Shown: positions 10,714 to 20,393 of the stretch, piece after piece
How the letters are laid out: the number at the start of each line of letters is the position of its first letter
Position numbering within the stretch: position 1 is the first letter of the stretch
Assembly (NCBI RefSeq): GCF_905404315.1
Contig: NC_066284.1
Coordinates: 13,783,001 to 13,847,000, forward strand
Direction of reading: 5' to 3'
Length of the DNA: 64,000 nt
Source of the DNA: Leptidea sinapis
Taxonomy: Eukaryota; Arthropoda; Insecta; Lepidoptera; Pieridae
The notes under the pieces: model-generated
The model's database searches: none
Seen by the model: only the letters and a program-made list of their open reading frames with translations
Told to the model about the DNA's origin: nothing
Program-made: the position numbers and the translations under genes

Positions 10714-11277
10714 GGTTGTAATATTTAGCTAAGTTGAGCGGGTGACAACCCCCGCTGCCCGAGTCAGGCAGAGGGGGAGTATAATAATTAAGTGGACAAC
10801 TATAGTAAAGTTGTACACTTGAACATTAATAAAATACTATTAATGATAATGAAATATACAAAAATTAAAAGAAATTAATAATAATAATTAAGCCTAAGAC
10901 TTAGCTTTACTGGATGTAGACTGGCTGGGCCGGAATCCCGATGCACGCTGTGCAGGCCCCCGCGGAGAAGACACACACGGCACGAACTGCAACTCACAAA
11001 CACACACAATTAGCGTGCAGAATCGCGAAACACAGCACGGGTGCTAACTAACTCGATCGTAAAACCGGCTAATTAACACTGATAATAACTAAGCTACGTT
11101 CCGCGAAGGAACGTAACAGGTGCGAGGTGGGACTCAGAGTCCCGAACAATAGCGCGCGATAGTAATAGCTAGCCCAGGTGGCCTGAGCAGATAGTGCGAT
11201 TACGCAGCTAATAAAAATATTCGAAGGAGGACAGATAACGCGGCACGTGTGCTCGCGTTGCCTGCCTGAATCGAACT
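10714..11277 (-). other. LINE-A copy 1 5' untranslated leader
   Basis: A leader of about 560 bp shared with 15438-15992. It starts AGTTCGATTCAGG and reaches the ORF1 start. LINEs of this class carry an internal promoter near the 5' end; I see no TATA box, which fits, but no promoter element can be shown directly. Confidence 0.6.
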
Positions 11278-11289
11278 GTCAAAATCAGT

Positions 11290-12625
11290 GGAAGATACTG
11301 GTACGTGTAATTTAAGCATATCATATGCTGCTTTTGGCGAAGAGTTAAGGTCTTTGGTCCTGACAATCGGGATTTCGGAGAAGTATTTATCAAATTCATT
11401 TGCAATTTCTATTTCCGAATTTATAACGCGATTATTAATATTTGAACAGATAGAGGTGTTACGGCAATTCGATCTACCAGTTTCATTGTTAATTACACTC
11501 CAAGTCGCTTTTACTTTATTATTACTGTTTTTGATTTTATCTGCAATGAAACGTGTTTTCGCTTCATGACAAACTACTTTAAAGAGCTTGGAGTATTTTT
11601 TACATATATTTTTAATTCTTCACTATTATTGTAATGTTTCTCATAATAAAGGTCATATAAGCGTTGACGACTTTTGTGGATACCCATTGTTGCCCAATCA
11701 TTAAAACTATGTTTGTTGTTTACTGTCACCGTTACTGGAGTAAAAATCCTGTCAAATTCCTCACAGAAGGAATTGAAGACGAAGTTATAGTGAAAATTAG
11801 CAGTTTCGCCATAGTGTAAAAATTGTATCGTATTTACCAAATTATTTCTAAACCTCTCAAGACGGCTACCTGTAACTGGTATAATCGTCACCTTTTTTGG
11901 TCTGACATTGTCCAATCTTGTATTTACTTTTATAAGTTGCCCACTATGGTCGGACTGAAGATTATTAATTATGAATTTACTAGTAATAGTAACATCTGTA
12001 TAAATATTATGTAAACAGGTTGCTGTTGTAGAAGTGATTCTAGTAGGTACCAAAATACATTGAACAAATTAAAACTTTGAAATAAATTTTTAAGGCTAGT
12101 ACAATTGGCCGAAGGTTCAAGCAAGTTTATATTAAAATCTTCACACACTATAATTGTTGTACCTCCTCCATTCTATGTTGGAATTGTTCATATGATGCAG
12201 TGGGGGGGCGGTATACACTTACAATAATAAATTGCTCTAGTTCTATACAAGCTATCTCAATTAGTTGTTCTATAGAGAGATTAACAATATCTCTTCTATT
12301 TTTACATTTTTATCTATTATTAATAATAATTAGGGAACCTTTATGTATTGCCCTACTTCTACAAAACGAACTGACTACTTTATGTTCTCTAAAACATAAC
12401 TGGAGCTGATGACTCTTACGCCAATATTCTGTAATACATAATATATATAGAATTACAGCAGCTCAAAAACAGTTCAATTTCTAATTCCTTACTTGAGATA
12501 CCTTGTATATTCTGGTGAACAATATTTATGAGCTTTATATTATGATTATCTATAGCAATAACATTTATATTTGGTGAATGTTGCCTATTTTGTATGATAT
12601 TGCAAGAGTTGTCCTCCCTTGTCAA
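11290..12625 (-). pseudogene. LINE-C ORF2 fragment: endonuclease and linker, decayed
   Basis: Several frames on the - strand give an APE-type LINE protein: VHQNIQGIS (Asn motif), VSVYRPP, SDHSGQLI (the Ser-Asp-His motif) and, after it, WATMGIHKSRQRLYDLYY. The stretch near 11290-11580 adds KVKATWSVINNETG, a linker phrase common to LINE ORF2 proteins before the polymerase. Stops and frameshifts lie between the pieces, and the conserved GDFN loop is not readable. The reverse transcriptase is absent, replaced by LINE-A. The role would be target nicking. The family is APE-type, with the clade not resolved. Confidence 0.7.
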
Positions 12626-12813
12626 ATAACTTAATTTAAATTAATTGAAGAAAAATCTTCATTGTTATATTTTTGTACATTAGTACTAATACATTACCCA
12701 ATAGAGGCTTGTATGTCGATTATTTTACAATTTTGCCCAATAGAGGCATGTTTATTAAATAATACTACAGAGGTTTGTTGTTGACTAAGACTATATATGC
12801 TACTAAAGTAAAA

Positions 12814-13311
12814 TTAAATTAAAATTAAATTTTCATTGTTGTGGAATGTCGCATTATACAAAGTTGTATTTAATTTAAATATTTTTCTATTTTGCTCCTG
12901 TGTCAAATCCGGGGAGTATGGAAATGTACACATCATCACTTTAGATTTTGTGTTATTGGAAATATTAATTAATTTTTCTATATTTTTAATTAGGTCCTTA
13001 TTTCTAATATTATGAGAGTTAATACCAAACAATATACCTATGATCGTTTTTTCTTTTAGATTTATTTTTGGTATGGAATTTATGAGGTTATTGAAAGTTA
13101 TATTGGGTTTACATATATTTATCAACTCACAATTATTTGCAACTGCATTATTTAATAAAGGTCCAAACCCTTGGCCAATTTTGTCTGAAAATAATATAAA
13201 CCTACTTGATGCACTTGTATCCATACTTTGACTAGTTTTTAATGGGGATACACTTAGGTCTTGATAATTTTCTAATGAATGTTTATTAGTTGTGCTGGAG
13301 CAGTGGCACAT
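12814..13311 (-). CDS. LINE-C ORF1: SGNH/GDSL-like domain protein (165 aa)
   Basis: An open frame starting MCHCSSTTNK on the - strand. FILFSDKIGQGFGPLL resembles block I of SGNH/GDSL esterases, where the Ser follows Asp-x; here the usual GDS reads FSDK. Later segments IIGILFGINSHN and MMCTFPYSPDLT resemble the alternating strands of that fold. Several LINE clades carry an esterase-like domain in ORF1, thought to act in ribonucleoprotein assembly or membrane contact. Whether the catalytic Ser survives is doubtful, so activity cannot be claimed. The protein looks short for an ORF1 and may be 5' truncated. Confidence 0.5.
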   Translation of the reverse strand: MCHCSSTTNKHSLENYQDLSVSPLKTSQSMDTSASSRFILFSDKIGQGFGPLLNNAVANNCELINICKPNITFNNLINSIPKINLKEKTIIGILFGINSHNIRNKDLIKNIEKLINISNNTKSKVMMCTFPYSPDLTQEQNRKIFKLNTTLYNATFHNNENLILI

Positions 13312-13332
13312 ATTATTATTATTATTATTATC

Positions 13333-14040
13333 GTTTATAAAGGATTCAAAGCGTTAAGACTGCAGAATCGTATTACCAATCAACATACTTCTAATTTTGA
13401 TAAAAATGATTGGCAGAAATGGATAGAAACCATAAAGTTTTATTACAAAACATATAAAATTAATACAATTCTGCAGCGAGAACCAGTTAATGATTCTAGG
13501 CCTTATGCCTCTATAAAAATTAATAAATTAAAATTATTCGGTCTCTTAGATTCTGGATCCGCTGTTACTGTCCTTGGTAACAATAGTTATAAAATGTTGG
13601 AAAAAGAGGGTCTTAAATTACAAACAGATCGCTTTATTTCGATTAAAGCTGCTGGTGGTCAAAGAATGCCTAGCATTGGATATATGGACCTACCTATTTC
13701 CTTCGAAAATGAAATCAACATGATTACTGCTTTTGTGCTACCAGACGTTAATATTGATGTCATACTAGGGGTTGACTTCTGGCGCAATTTTAATATTTTC
13801 CCGAAACATTTTAAAAGCATAACTTTTTCCAATACCCTTATTTCAAACGCAATTCTTGATTCTGACCTTTCATCCTTCATACAAGCATACGATCACCTGT
13901 CGCAGACTGAAAAATCTATAGCAGACAATATTATTGCAAAATTTAATGACATCTCTACTGAATCTAAAGGTTTAGGCGAGACAAAGTTGATCACTCACCG
14001 CATTGACACTGGTGATGCACAGCCCATTCGACAACGCTAG
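13333..14040 (+). pseudogene. Gypsy-1 gag-pol region with aspartic protease
   Basis: An open frame whose clearest domain is a retroviral-type protease: KLKLFGLLDSGSAVTVLG holds the active-site Asp-Ser-Gly, and ILGVDFWRNF is the second conserved block of the protease. This enzyme would cut the Gag-Pol polyprotein inside particles. Upstream sequence up to the LINE-C edge is uncertain linker. The frame ends at a TAG (14038-14040) directly before the reverse transcriptase, where an uninterrupted Gypsy pol would continue, so it is a nonsense mutation and not a natural end. The orientation matches the gag fragment at 5679. Confidence 0.8.
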
Positions 14041-15437
14041 TATCGGCTCTCTCCCGGAAAACAGCGCATTCTTGTCGAACAGGTTGATCAAATGCTAGGT
14101 CTTGACGTTATGGAGCCCTGCGAAAGCGCTTGTTCATCTCCTGTCCTTATAGTTACCAAAAAGAATGGCCAACCTCGTTTCTGTCTCGATAGCCGTAAAC
14201 TAAACTCTGTGACCAAACGCGACGCGTATAATTTACCTTACGTAGAGATTTTAGATAATCTTCGGGAACCTCGTTATTTATCAAGTCTTGACTTATCCAA
14301 AGCATTCTGGCAAATCCCAATAGCTACCGAAGATCGGGACAAAACGGCGTTATACGTGCCAGGCCGTGGTACTTTCCGTTTTAAACGTACTGCATTCGAA
14401 CTGACTAATGCACCTACCACTCAGCAGAGATAAGTTGATTTGCTGTTCAGGGAGTTTGGCCTCAAAGTCTTCGCTTATTTAGATGACATTATTATCGTCT
14501 CAAATGACTTCAATCCCACGTTTCTCTTTTACTGCGTGTGGTAGAAAAGTTAAAGCAGGCAAACCTCACGATTAACTTGGAAAAATGCCAGTTTTTTCGG
14601 AGTCAACTTAGGTATCTTGGATACGTTGTTGGTAGTTGTGGATTACGTACTGATCCAGAGAAAGTACAAGCTATCCTCAATTACCCGACACCTTCTTGTC
14701 GGAAAGATATTAAGCGCTTTCTCGGAACAGCCACATGGTATCGGCGTTTTGTTCTCAACTTTAGCACAATAGCAGGTCCTCTTAATAAGTTGACTTCGAG
14801 CAAGAAGGGTTCACCACCATTCATCTGGTCGCCGGAGGCTGATGCAGGTTTTAAGAAGCTGAAGGTATGTTTGGTTTCCGCTCCTGTTCTATCCTGTCCT
14901 GACTACAACAAGCCATTTGAGGTGCATACCGATGCCAGTAACTATGGTGTGGGAGCTATGCTAACACAAACCATAGACGGTAAGGAGCACCCCATAGCTT
15001 ATATGAGCAAGTCGTTGTCAGCGGCAGAGAAAAATTACAGCATTACAGAGCGGGAAACTTTAGCTGTATTAGTTGCTCTTGAACACTGGAGATGTTATTT
15101 AGAGAACGGTAGACCATTCACTGTCTATACAGACCACAGCGCCTTAAAATGGTTCCTGTCTCTAAATAACCCTACGGGTAGGCTAGCTCGCAGGGGTGTT
15201 CGACTGTCCGCGTTTAACTTTGAACTTAAGCATCGTCGCGGCGTCGATAATGTCATCCCAGATGCCCTTTTAAGAGCTGTTCCTGTCAATGCAATAAATA
15301 CTTTAGGATCCTATTTCACAACCACAGATTCTTGGTACAAAAATATTTATAATAATTGCATTAATGAACCTCAAAATTTACCAAATTTTTTCATTAAAAA
15401 TATTAGTTTATTTCGGATTTCTAAAGATAAATATCAT
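14041..15437 (+). pseudogene. Gypsy-1 reverse transcriptase and RNase H, broken
   Basis: Ty3/gypsy pol continues through 14041-15437. Visible are PVLIVTKKNGQPRFCLDSRKLN, SSLDLSKAFWQIP (first catalytic Asp), AYLDDIIIV (the YxDD catalytic pair, near 14475), RYLGYVVG and the FLGTATWYRRFV segment. RNase H follows with VHTDASNYGVGAML and YTDHSALKW. The end resembles the IPDALSRA pattern and then a linker. There are stops at 14038 and 14431 and a frameshift near 14525. At 15437 the frame is cut by LINE-A copy 2. The reading line resumes beyond that insert at 32134, with the integrase zinc-binding domain. Confidence 0.88.
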
Positions 15438-15992
15438 AGTTCGATTCAGGCAGGCAACGCGAGCACACGTGCCGCGTTATTTGTCCTCCTTCGAATATTT
15501 TTATTACCTGCGTTATCGCACTATCTGCTCAGGCCACCTGGGCTAGCTATTGTTATCGCGCGCTATTGTTCGGGACTCTTTAAGTCTCGCACCTGTTACG
15601 TTCCTTCGCGGAACGTAGCTTACTTATTATCTGTGTTAATAACCCCGGTTTTACGATCGTGTTATTTAGCACCTGTGCTGTGTTTCGCGATTCTGCACGC
15701 TAATCGTGTGTGTTTGTGAGTTGCAGTTCGTGCCGTGTGTGTCTTCTCCGCGGGGGCCTGCACAGCGTGCATCGGGGTTCCGGCCCAGCCAGTGTACATC
15801 CAGCAAATCTAATTCTTAGGTTTAATTATTATTATTAAATTCTTTTAATTTTTGCATATTTTATTATTATTAATATTATTTATTAATGTGCAAGTGTACA
15901 ACTTAACTATAGTTGTCCACTTAATTATTATATTCCCCCTCTGCCTGACCCGGGCAGCGGGGGTTGTTGCCCGCCTAACCTAGTTAATAAAT
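15438..15992 (+). other. LINE-A copy 2 5' untranslated leader
   Basis: Homologous to 10714-11277. It has a high-GC first part followed by an AT-rich second part and ends at the ORF1 start. No separate gene is visible; the frames that cross it from Gypsy-1 pol are chance read-through. Confidence 0.6.
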
Positions 15993-17640
15993 ATGACAAC
16001 CATGGCTTCACCAATGGTTCCCGACGAGGGCTTCTTCAGCGCTCTCTTAGATAGGTTATTTTCGGAGAAGATCGCTCCGCTAATGAAAGTAACAATCAAT
16101 GAGACAGTGGATGCCGCTATCAAAGTGAAATCCAACAAATATAACTCATCGTCTGACGTTTCGGGTTATGACGGGGAATCCGAAATGGAACTAGGTAATG
16201 ACTCCGACGCAAGCTCCGTAGCTTCGGTCAAACCAAGGAAAGTGATCAACCGATCAGTCCGTCCGCCTGTCCTTCAGGCGTACTTTGACGCGCAGGCGAC
16301 CCCTAAGGTCCCCGCAGTCAGTCCTGACCGCACGGAAGCCCCTCAGGCTTCCAGTGCTTCACCGGCCCAGCCGGAAACCACTCTACCGTCGAGAGCGGAG
16401 AGTGTCACGTCAGATGCTGACGGTTTCATCACCGTCAGTCGCAAGAAGAAGCGCGGTCGCGAATCGCCTTCTCTTAATGGCACACCCACCAAGAAAGCCG
16501 CGGCCACGACTGGCTCCACTCCCGCGCCCGCGCCCGCTAAAGCCCGCGTACCGCCTCCGACCAAGCGCCCGCCTCCTATTTTTTATAGGAGACCGAGGCT
16601 GCTGGTTGGTTATCAAAAATAGGATCCCGAAGACGCTCTCCTTCCAGGCGAGGGCGTACCAATCTCTCATCAAATTAGAGACCATAGAGGTAGCGGACCA
16701 CCGCGCCTTGACATCCCTTCTTAGAGAGCTGAGTGTGGGCTTCCACACGTACGTCCTGCCTGAGGAGAAGCGTCTGAGGGTCGTTATTAGGAACGTCCCC
16801 AGAGAGTTAGACGAGACCGACATTCTGTCGGACCTCAAAGAGCAGGGTTACCCTGCACACGAGGTGCACCGTATGCGCGGAACCACCAACAAACAACCAT
16901 TTAACATGGTTCTCGTCATCCTCGACCTCACGCAAGAGGGAAAGGAAATTTTTAACATAAAATCAGTTTGCTCCCTTCAGGGCATCCGGGCCGAAGCTCC
17001 TCGCAACCGCGGGGGGCCTGGTCAGTGTCACAGATGCCAGTTATACGGGCACTCGGCACGCAACTGCGAACACACCCGGAGGTGTGTGAAGTGCCTCGGC
17101 AAACACGGCACGCCGGAGTGCCCTCGACCAGCGCAATGCGCGGAGCCCCCGGCCTGCGTCTTGTGCGGGGAGAAGGGGCACCCCGCGAGCTATCGCGGGT
17201 GTCCCAAGGCACCCAAACACAAGCGTCACCCAGGGCGCCGCCAGCCGCAAGGCAGAGCAGAGAAGGTGGAGTTCACTCCGACCTTCAAACCTGCGCCGCC
17301 TCCGAAGGTAAACGCCTGGGCGAGGTCTCCTCCGGCTGCCATCGCTGCCACAGAGGCCACTCTCGCGGCCCCCGCGCCCCTCCGGCCACCGCTAGCGTCC
17401 CGCCCGGCGGCGTCGGTCCCGCGACCGAGGCCACCGGCGCCCGCGTCCGCGGCAACAGGTAACCAAGGCGGGAGCACCTTTGCCTTCATTTTCGAACTGT
17501 CAGAGCTGTTCGACATAAATGAAATCAGCCCTAGCCAGCAGGCTCGAGGCTGTCCGGGACGACCCGCCGTGGCTCCTGCAAGTTATGGCAGACAACGGCA
17601 AAATATTCCATGCCCTCACCGATATAGGGCGAAAGTATAA
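15993..17640 (+). pseudogene. LINE-A copy 2 ORF1, frameshifted
   Basis: The same gag-like protein as 9064-10713, again with the tandem zinc knuckles (CHRCQLYGHSARNC and the two that follow). Two lesions separate it from copy 1. An extra T in a run of T near 16585 shifts the frame before the PRE_C2HC-like domain. A two-base loss near 17527 shifts it again near the C-terminus. The start is taken as the ATG in accATGGCTTCACC by alignment with copy 1; an upstream in-frame ATG at 15993 adds three residues. The RNA-binding role is as for copy 1. Confidence 0.88.
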
Positions 17641-17651
17641 AAACATTTGCG

Positions 17652-18497
17652 ATGCCTAATTACGTAAGCGGACGGGTTAAACCACATACGCTCCGTATAG
17701 CGTATTTTAACGCCCAAGGCCTTAAGCCTCAACTAGACTTGGTGAAGGAGTTCGCTCACGAACATCAATTAGACCTATTCTTAGAGGAAGAGACATTTCT
17801 AAAACCACGTATACGCGATCCGCGTATCGCTAATTATAACTTAGTCAGGAATGATCGCACCACCCGTATGGGCGGCACCCTCATTTATTTTAAAAGGTCT
17901 CTACACTGTATACCTATAGATCCTCCGGTCCTCACTAACATCGAGGCCTCTGCCATCCGGGTCAGTATGGCGAATCACAAGCCGATCACTGTTATTTCAG
18001 CTTATCTTCCGCCCAACAAACAAGTATTATACACAGATATAGAAGCATTACTCGGCCACGGGGCCACCGTCATAGTAAGCGGCGATCTTAACGCCAAACA
18101 CTCCAGCTGGAACAGTAGAGCCACAAATAGAAACGGAATCTTATTAGATTCGCTGACAGACACACTGAACTTTTCAGTTATAGCACCCGACGAACCAACA
18201 CGTTATCCGGATAACGTCGCGCACCGACCCGACATTCTAGACGTTGCGTTACTTAAGAACGTAACGCTCAATGTAAATTCAATCGAGGTTTTTCACGAAT
18301 TAGAGTCAGACCACCGGCCCGTCGTCCTAAATCTAGGCCCACCGGTTAACTTTCAACCACCGTCGAAAACAGTGATCGACTGGCAACGGCTGGAAAAGGA
18401 TCTCGAGTCTATCAAGTCCGACGACCTTGACCTTATACCGGACGTCATCGACTCGGTCGACACGGCTCACAGTGCTATCTTTCATGTGACGTCACAT
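17652..18497 (+). pseudogene. LINE-A copy 2 ORF2, endonuclease part, cut by LINE-D
   Basis: Begins MPNYVSGRVKPHTLRIAYFN and runs through a complete APE endonuclease: IAYFNAQGL, EEETFL, SGDLNAKHSSWN (GG reads SG here) and ESDHRPV. The true ORF2 continues at 23507, beyond LINE-D. The apparent C-terminus after 18497 is LINE-D leader sequence and not part of this protein. Together with 23507-25340 it is the best preserved LINE-A ORF2 in the window. Confidence 0.9.
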
Positions 18498-18863
18498 GAG
18501 AAATCATTAACGCGCGCTCACACACGAAACATTGCGATCAACCAGTAAATTAAAAATAATTCAGTTAAAGTGATAACTACGAGTTTTTAGTGATAAAAAC
18601 ACAAGTGCAATCATTCACCTACAATTATTCTGTGAAATATCTATACATAAACAATCTCTGTAAGTGTTTTTAATCATTTATTTTACTTTATAATTCGTAT
18701 AAAGTGACAACACAAACAAAACGTATAAGCGACGACAAATCTTGCGTGGCGTTTTTATTTTAACTTACCCTCAAAGTTTATATTTGATATACTTGAACAA
18801 TATTTCACGAAAAAGTATTTCGTAGCTTTTCTACAAATAAACAATCACCATAAATATTTGAAC

Positions 18864-19880
18864 ATGGATTGCTTTAAATGTTTAAAAAATCTTAACGACA
18901 AGGATACATTTAAATGCTCTTTATGTAGTATGAGTACACATTATTACTGCGTGGAACTTACTGAAACGGACTTCAAAAAGATATTACCCATGAACAAAAT
19001 TAAATGGAAGTGTCCTACATGCAAGGGTAAAAAGAATACTAGTGCTGTAGGAACATCCATCTCACCTAAAGGAGGTATAATATCGTCATCGGTTTTGAAT
19101 GTTGACACCGAGACCCTCACCCGATACATAGACACTAAATTGGCGAGCTTCAGGCAGCAACTGCGTGAAGACATCAGCTCGGCTGTTTTGGAAGTTTCTA
19201 AAGCACTTCGAGATGATATTAACAAGCTCGAGCAGCGTATGGACTCTTGGGATGAACGGTTATCGCAACTGGAGAGGGATCACTCATTTCATTCAAATGA
19301 AGCATTAGGTAGTGATATGAAGCAAGAAAATAACGCGCTTCGCACAGACCTACATTTACTGACGACAAAGTTTGATGAGCTCGACCAGGCTTCTCGTAGC
19401 TGTAACGTCGAGATACAAAACATACCAGAGCGGAAAGGCGAAAATCTAATACAATTGTCGTTAGAAATTAGTAAGCTCCTAGGCGTCGAGTTGAATCATA
19501 GTGATATTAGGAACGTGCACCGCGTGGCTCCAGGCCTACCCACGACCCGCCCCAAGAACATTATATTGCAACTGACAACTCGACGGCAACGTGACGACCT
19601 AATCGGTGCCGCGCTATCGCGAAGGTCACTTACGACGGCTCAACTGTTTAGTACACCAACAAGTGCCGCCGCGGCCGTTTCCACCACCAATATCCGCTTC
19701 TTTATAAACGAACACCTAACTCTTAAAAACAAAATTCTTTTTAGTAAGACTCGCACATTAGCTAAGGAAAAGGGTTATAAATATGTATGGGTAAGAAATA
19801 GTAATATATTACTACGTAAGAAAGATGATTCAAGGATAATTCATGTGCGATGCGTTGATGATTTAGCCAAAATATCATGA
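18864..19880 (+). CDS. LINE-D ORF1: PHD-finger, coiled-coil, RRM-like protein
   Basis: The first ATG in good context is at 18864 (MDCFKCLKNL). Residues 1-55 form a PHD-like zinc finger: CFKC, CSLC, THYYC and CPTC supply the Cys4-His-Cys3 pattern. A heptad-rich coiled coil spans about residues 75-165 (FRQQLREDI... LDQASRSCNVEIQ). An RRM-like fold similar to the L1 ORF1 transposase_22 domain follows (NIPERKGENLI, RNVHRVAP), and the protein ends DLAKIS. Such proteins trimerise and package LINE RNA. The stop is TGA followed by C. After it the same frame stays open for 170 codons up to ORF2, which is unusual. Confidence 0.88.
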   Translation: MDCFKCLKNLNDKDTFKCSLCSMSTHYYCVELTETDFKKILPMNKIKWKCPTCKGKKNTSAVGTSISPKGGIISSSVLNVDTETLTRYIDTKLASFRQQLREDISSAVLEVSKALRDDINKLEQRMDSWDERLSQLERDHSFHSNEALGSDMKQENNALRTDLHLLTTKFDELDQASRSCNVEIQNIPERKGENLIQLSLEISKLLGVELNHSDIRNVHRVAPGLPTTRPKNIILQLTTRRQRDDLIGAALSRRSLTTAQLFSTPTSAAAAVSTTNIRFFINEHLTLKNKILFSKTRTLAKEKGYKYVWVRNSNILLRKKDDSRIIHVRCVDDLAKIS

Positions 19881-20393
19881 CTCCTACAAATTATTATCAC
19901 ATGTTTATTGGTAGACCTTTTATATCTCTTGTTTTTTGTCGTCACTGCAAACTATTACGTTTTGTTCTTTATATTACCTAAAATTATATACGTGCTATGG
20001 AAAGACTCAGGTGATGACGATACACGGTTACTTAAGCTTAAATATGATTTAATGTATTGCTTATGTACATCAGCTGAAAGAAAAATGTACAAATTTTATT
20101 TATTAGAATTCACTTTATGTCCCGGGATACTAATTTATGTACGCTTTTACAACTATACTTCCTTTTTTACGGTGTTCAATTTATGTTTTAATTTTATTAT
20201 TATAAGGTTGTTATTGCCACAATATTTTAAAATCATCTACACATCATGTACTGTATTAGAAACACTTGATTCATATATTATAATAATTATTCACCACATG
20301 GAGGAACACGCACACTATCTACTGAAAAGAATTGTTAACGTATTATTATTAATTAAAAATATTTATGAAAATGATATACTTCTTAAAAAATGA
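19881..20393 (+). CDS. Hydrophobic open frame between LINE-D ORF1 and ORF2 (170 codons)
   Basis: In frame with ORF1 and directly following its TGA, this stretch has no further stop until 20391-20393, where the stop overlaps the ORF2 start as ATGA. The first ATG in the frame is only at 20052, so expression would need stop read-through or reinitiation. The predicted peptide is strongly hydrophobic (LLYLLFFVVTANYYVLFFIL, later FIIIRLLLP), suggesting several membrane segments. In DNA this AT-rich a random frame of this length is unlikely. I do not recognise the peptide. It could also be a chance frame in a long spacer. Confidence 0.45.
   Translation, partial: LLQIIITCLLVDLLYLLFFVVTANYYVLFFILPKIIYVLWKDSGDDDTRLLKLKYDLMYCLCTSAERKMYKFYLLEFTLCPGILIYVRFYNYTSFFTVFNLCFNFIIIRLLLPQYFKIIYTSCTVLETLDSYIIIIIHHMEEHAHYLLKRIVNVLLLIKNIYENDILLKK

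Larger units (their letters stand above)
5950..11277 (-). mobile_element. LINE-A copy 1, Jockey-type LINE, near full length
   Basis: About 5.3 kb with all parts in order on the - strand: a 5' leader starting AGTTCGATTCAGG, ORF1, an ORF2 that overlaps ORF1, a CA-rich 3' UTR with two terminal hairpins, and a short A tail. The 5' start agrees with LINE-A copy 2, so it is probably the true element end. The 3' end lies in Gypsy-1 gag and the 5' end lies in LINE-C. I see no matching target duplication, so the flanks have probably been altered since insertion. Compared with copy 2, ORF2 has lost about 260 bp near 7828. Confidence 0.9.
11278..13332 (-). mobile_element. LINE-C remnant, truncated by LINE-A
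   Basis: A LINE on the - strand whose ORF1 and endonuclease are recognisable and whose polymerase is missing. It is cut at 11278 by the 5' end of LINE-A copy 1. Its 5' edge is about 13312-13332, at a short TTA repeat next to the Gypsy-1 pol region. No target duplication is visible. Confidence 0.7.
15438..18497 (+). mobile_element. LINE-A copy 2, 5' half (Jockey-type)
   Basis: Starts AGTTCGATTCAGG and is preceded by the target duplication gataaatatcat (15426-15437). The matching duplication follows the poly-A at 26114-26122 and, because Gypsy-2 sits inside it, is completed at 32134-32136. LINE-D interrupts this copy immediately after the palindrome tgacgtca plus cat. The element is otherwise full length, so it was a recent complete insertion into Gypsy-1 pol. 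Confidence 0.92.

Noticed and set aside
16285..16590. Arg-rich upstream part of the frame that runs to 17640
   Set aside because: Only the part after the T-run near 16585 is LINE-A ORF1. Before it the true protein lies in the neighbouring frame.
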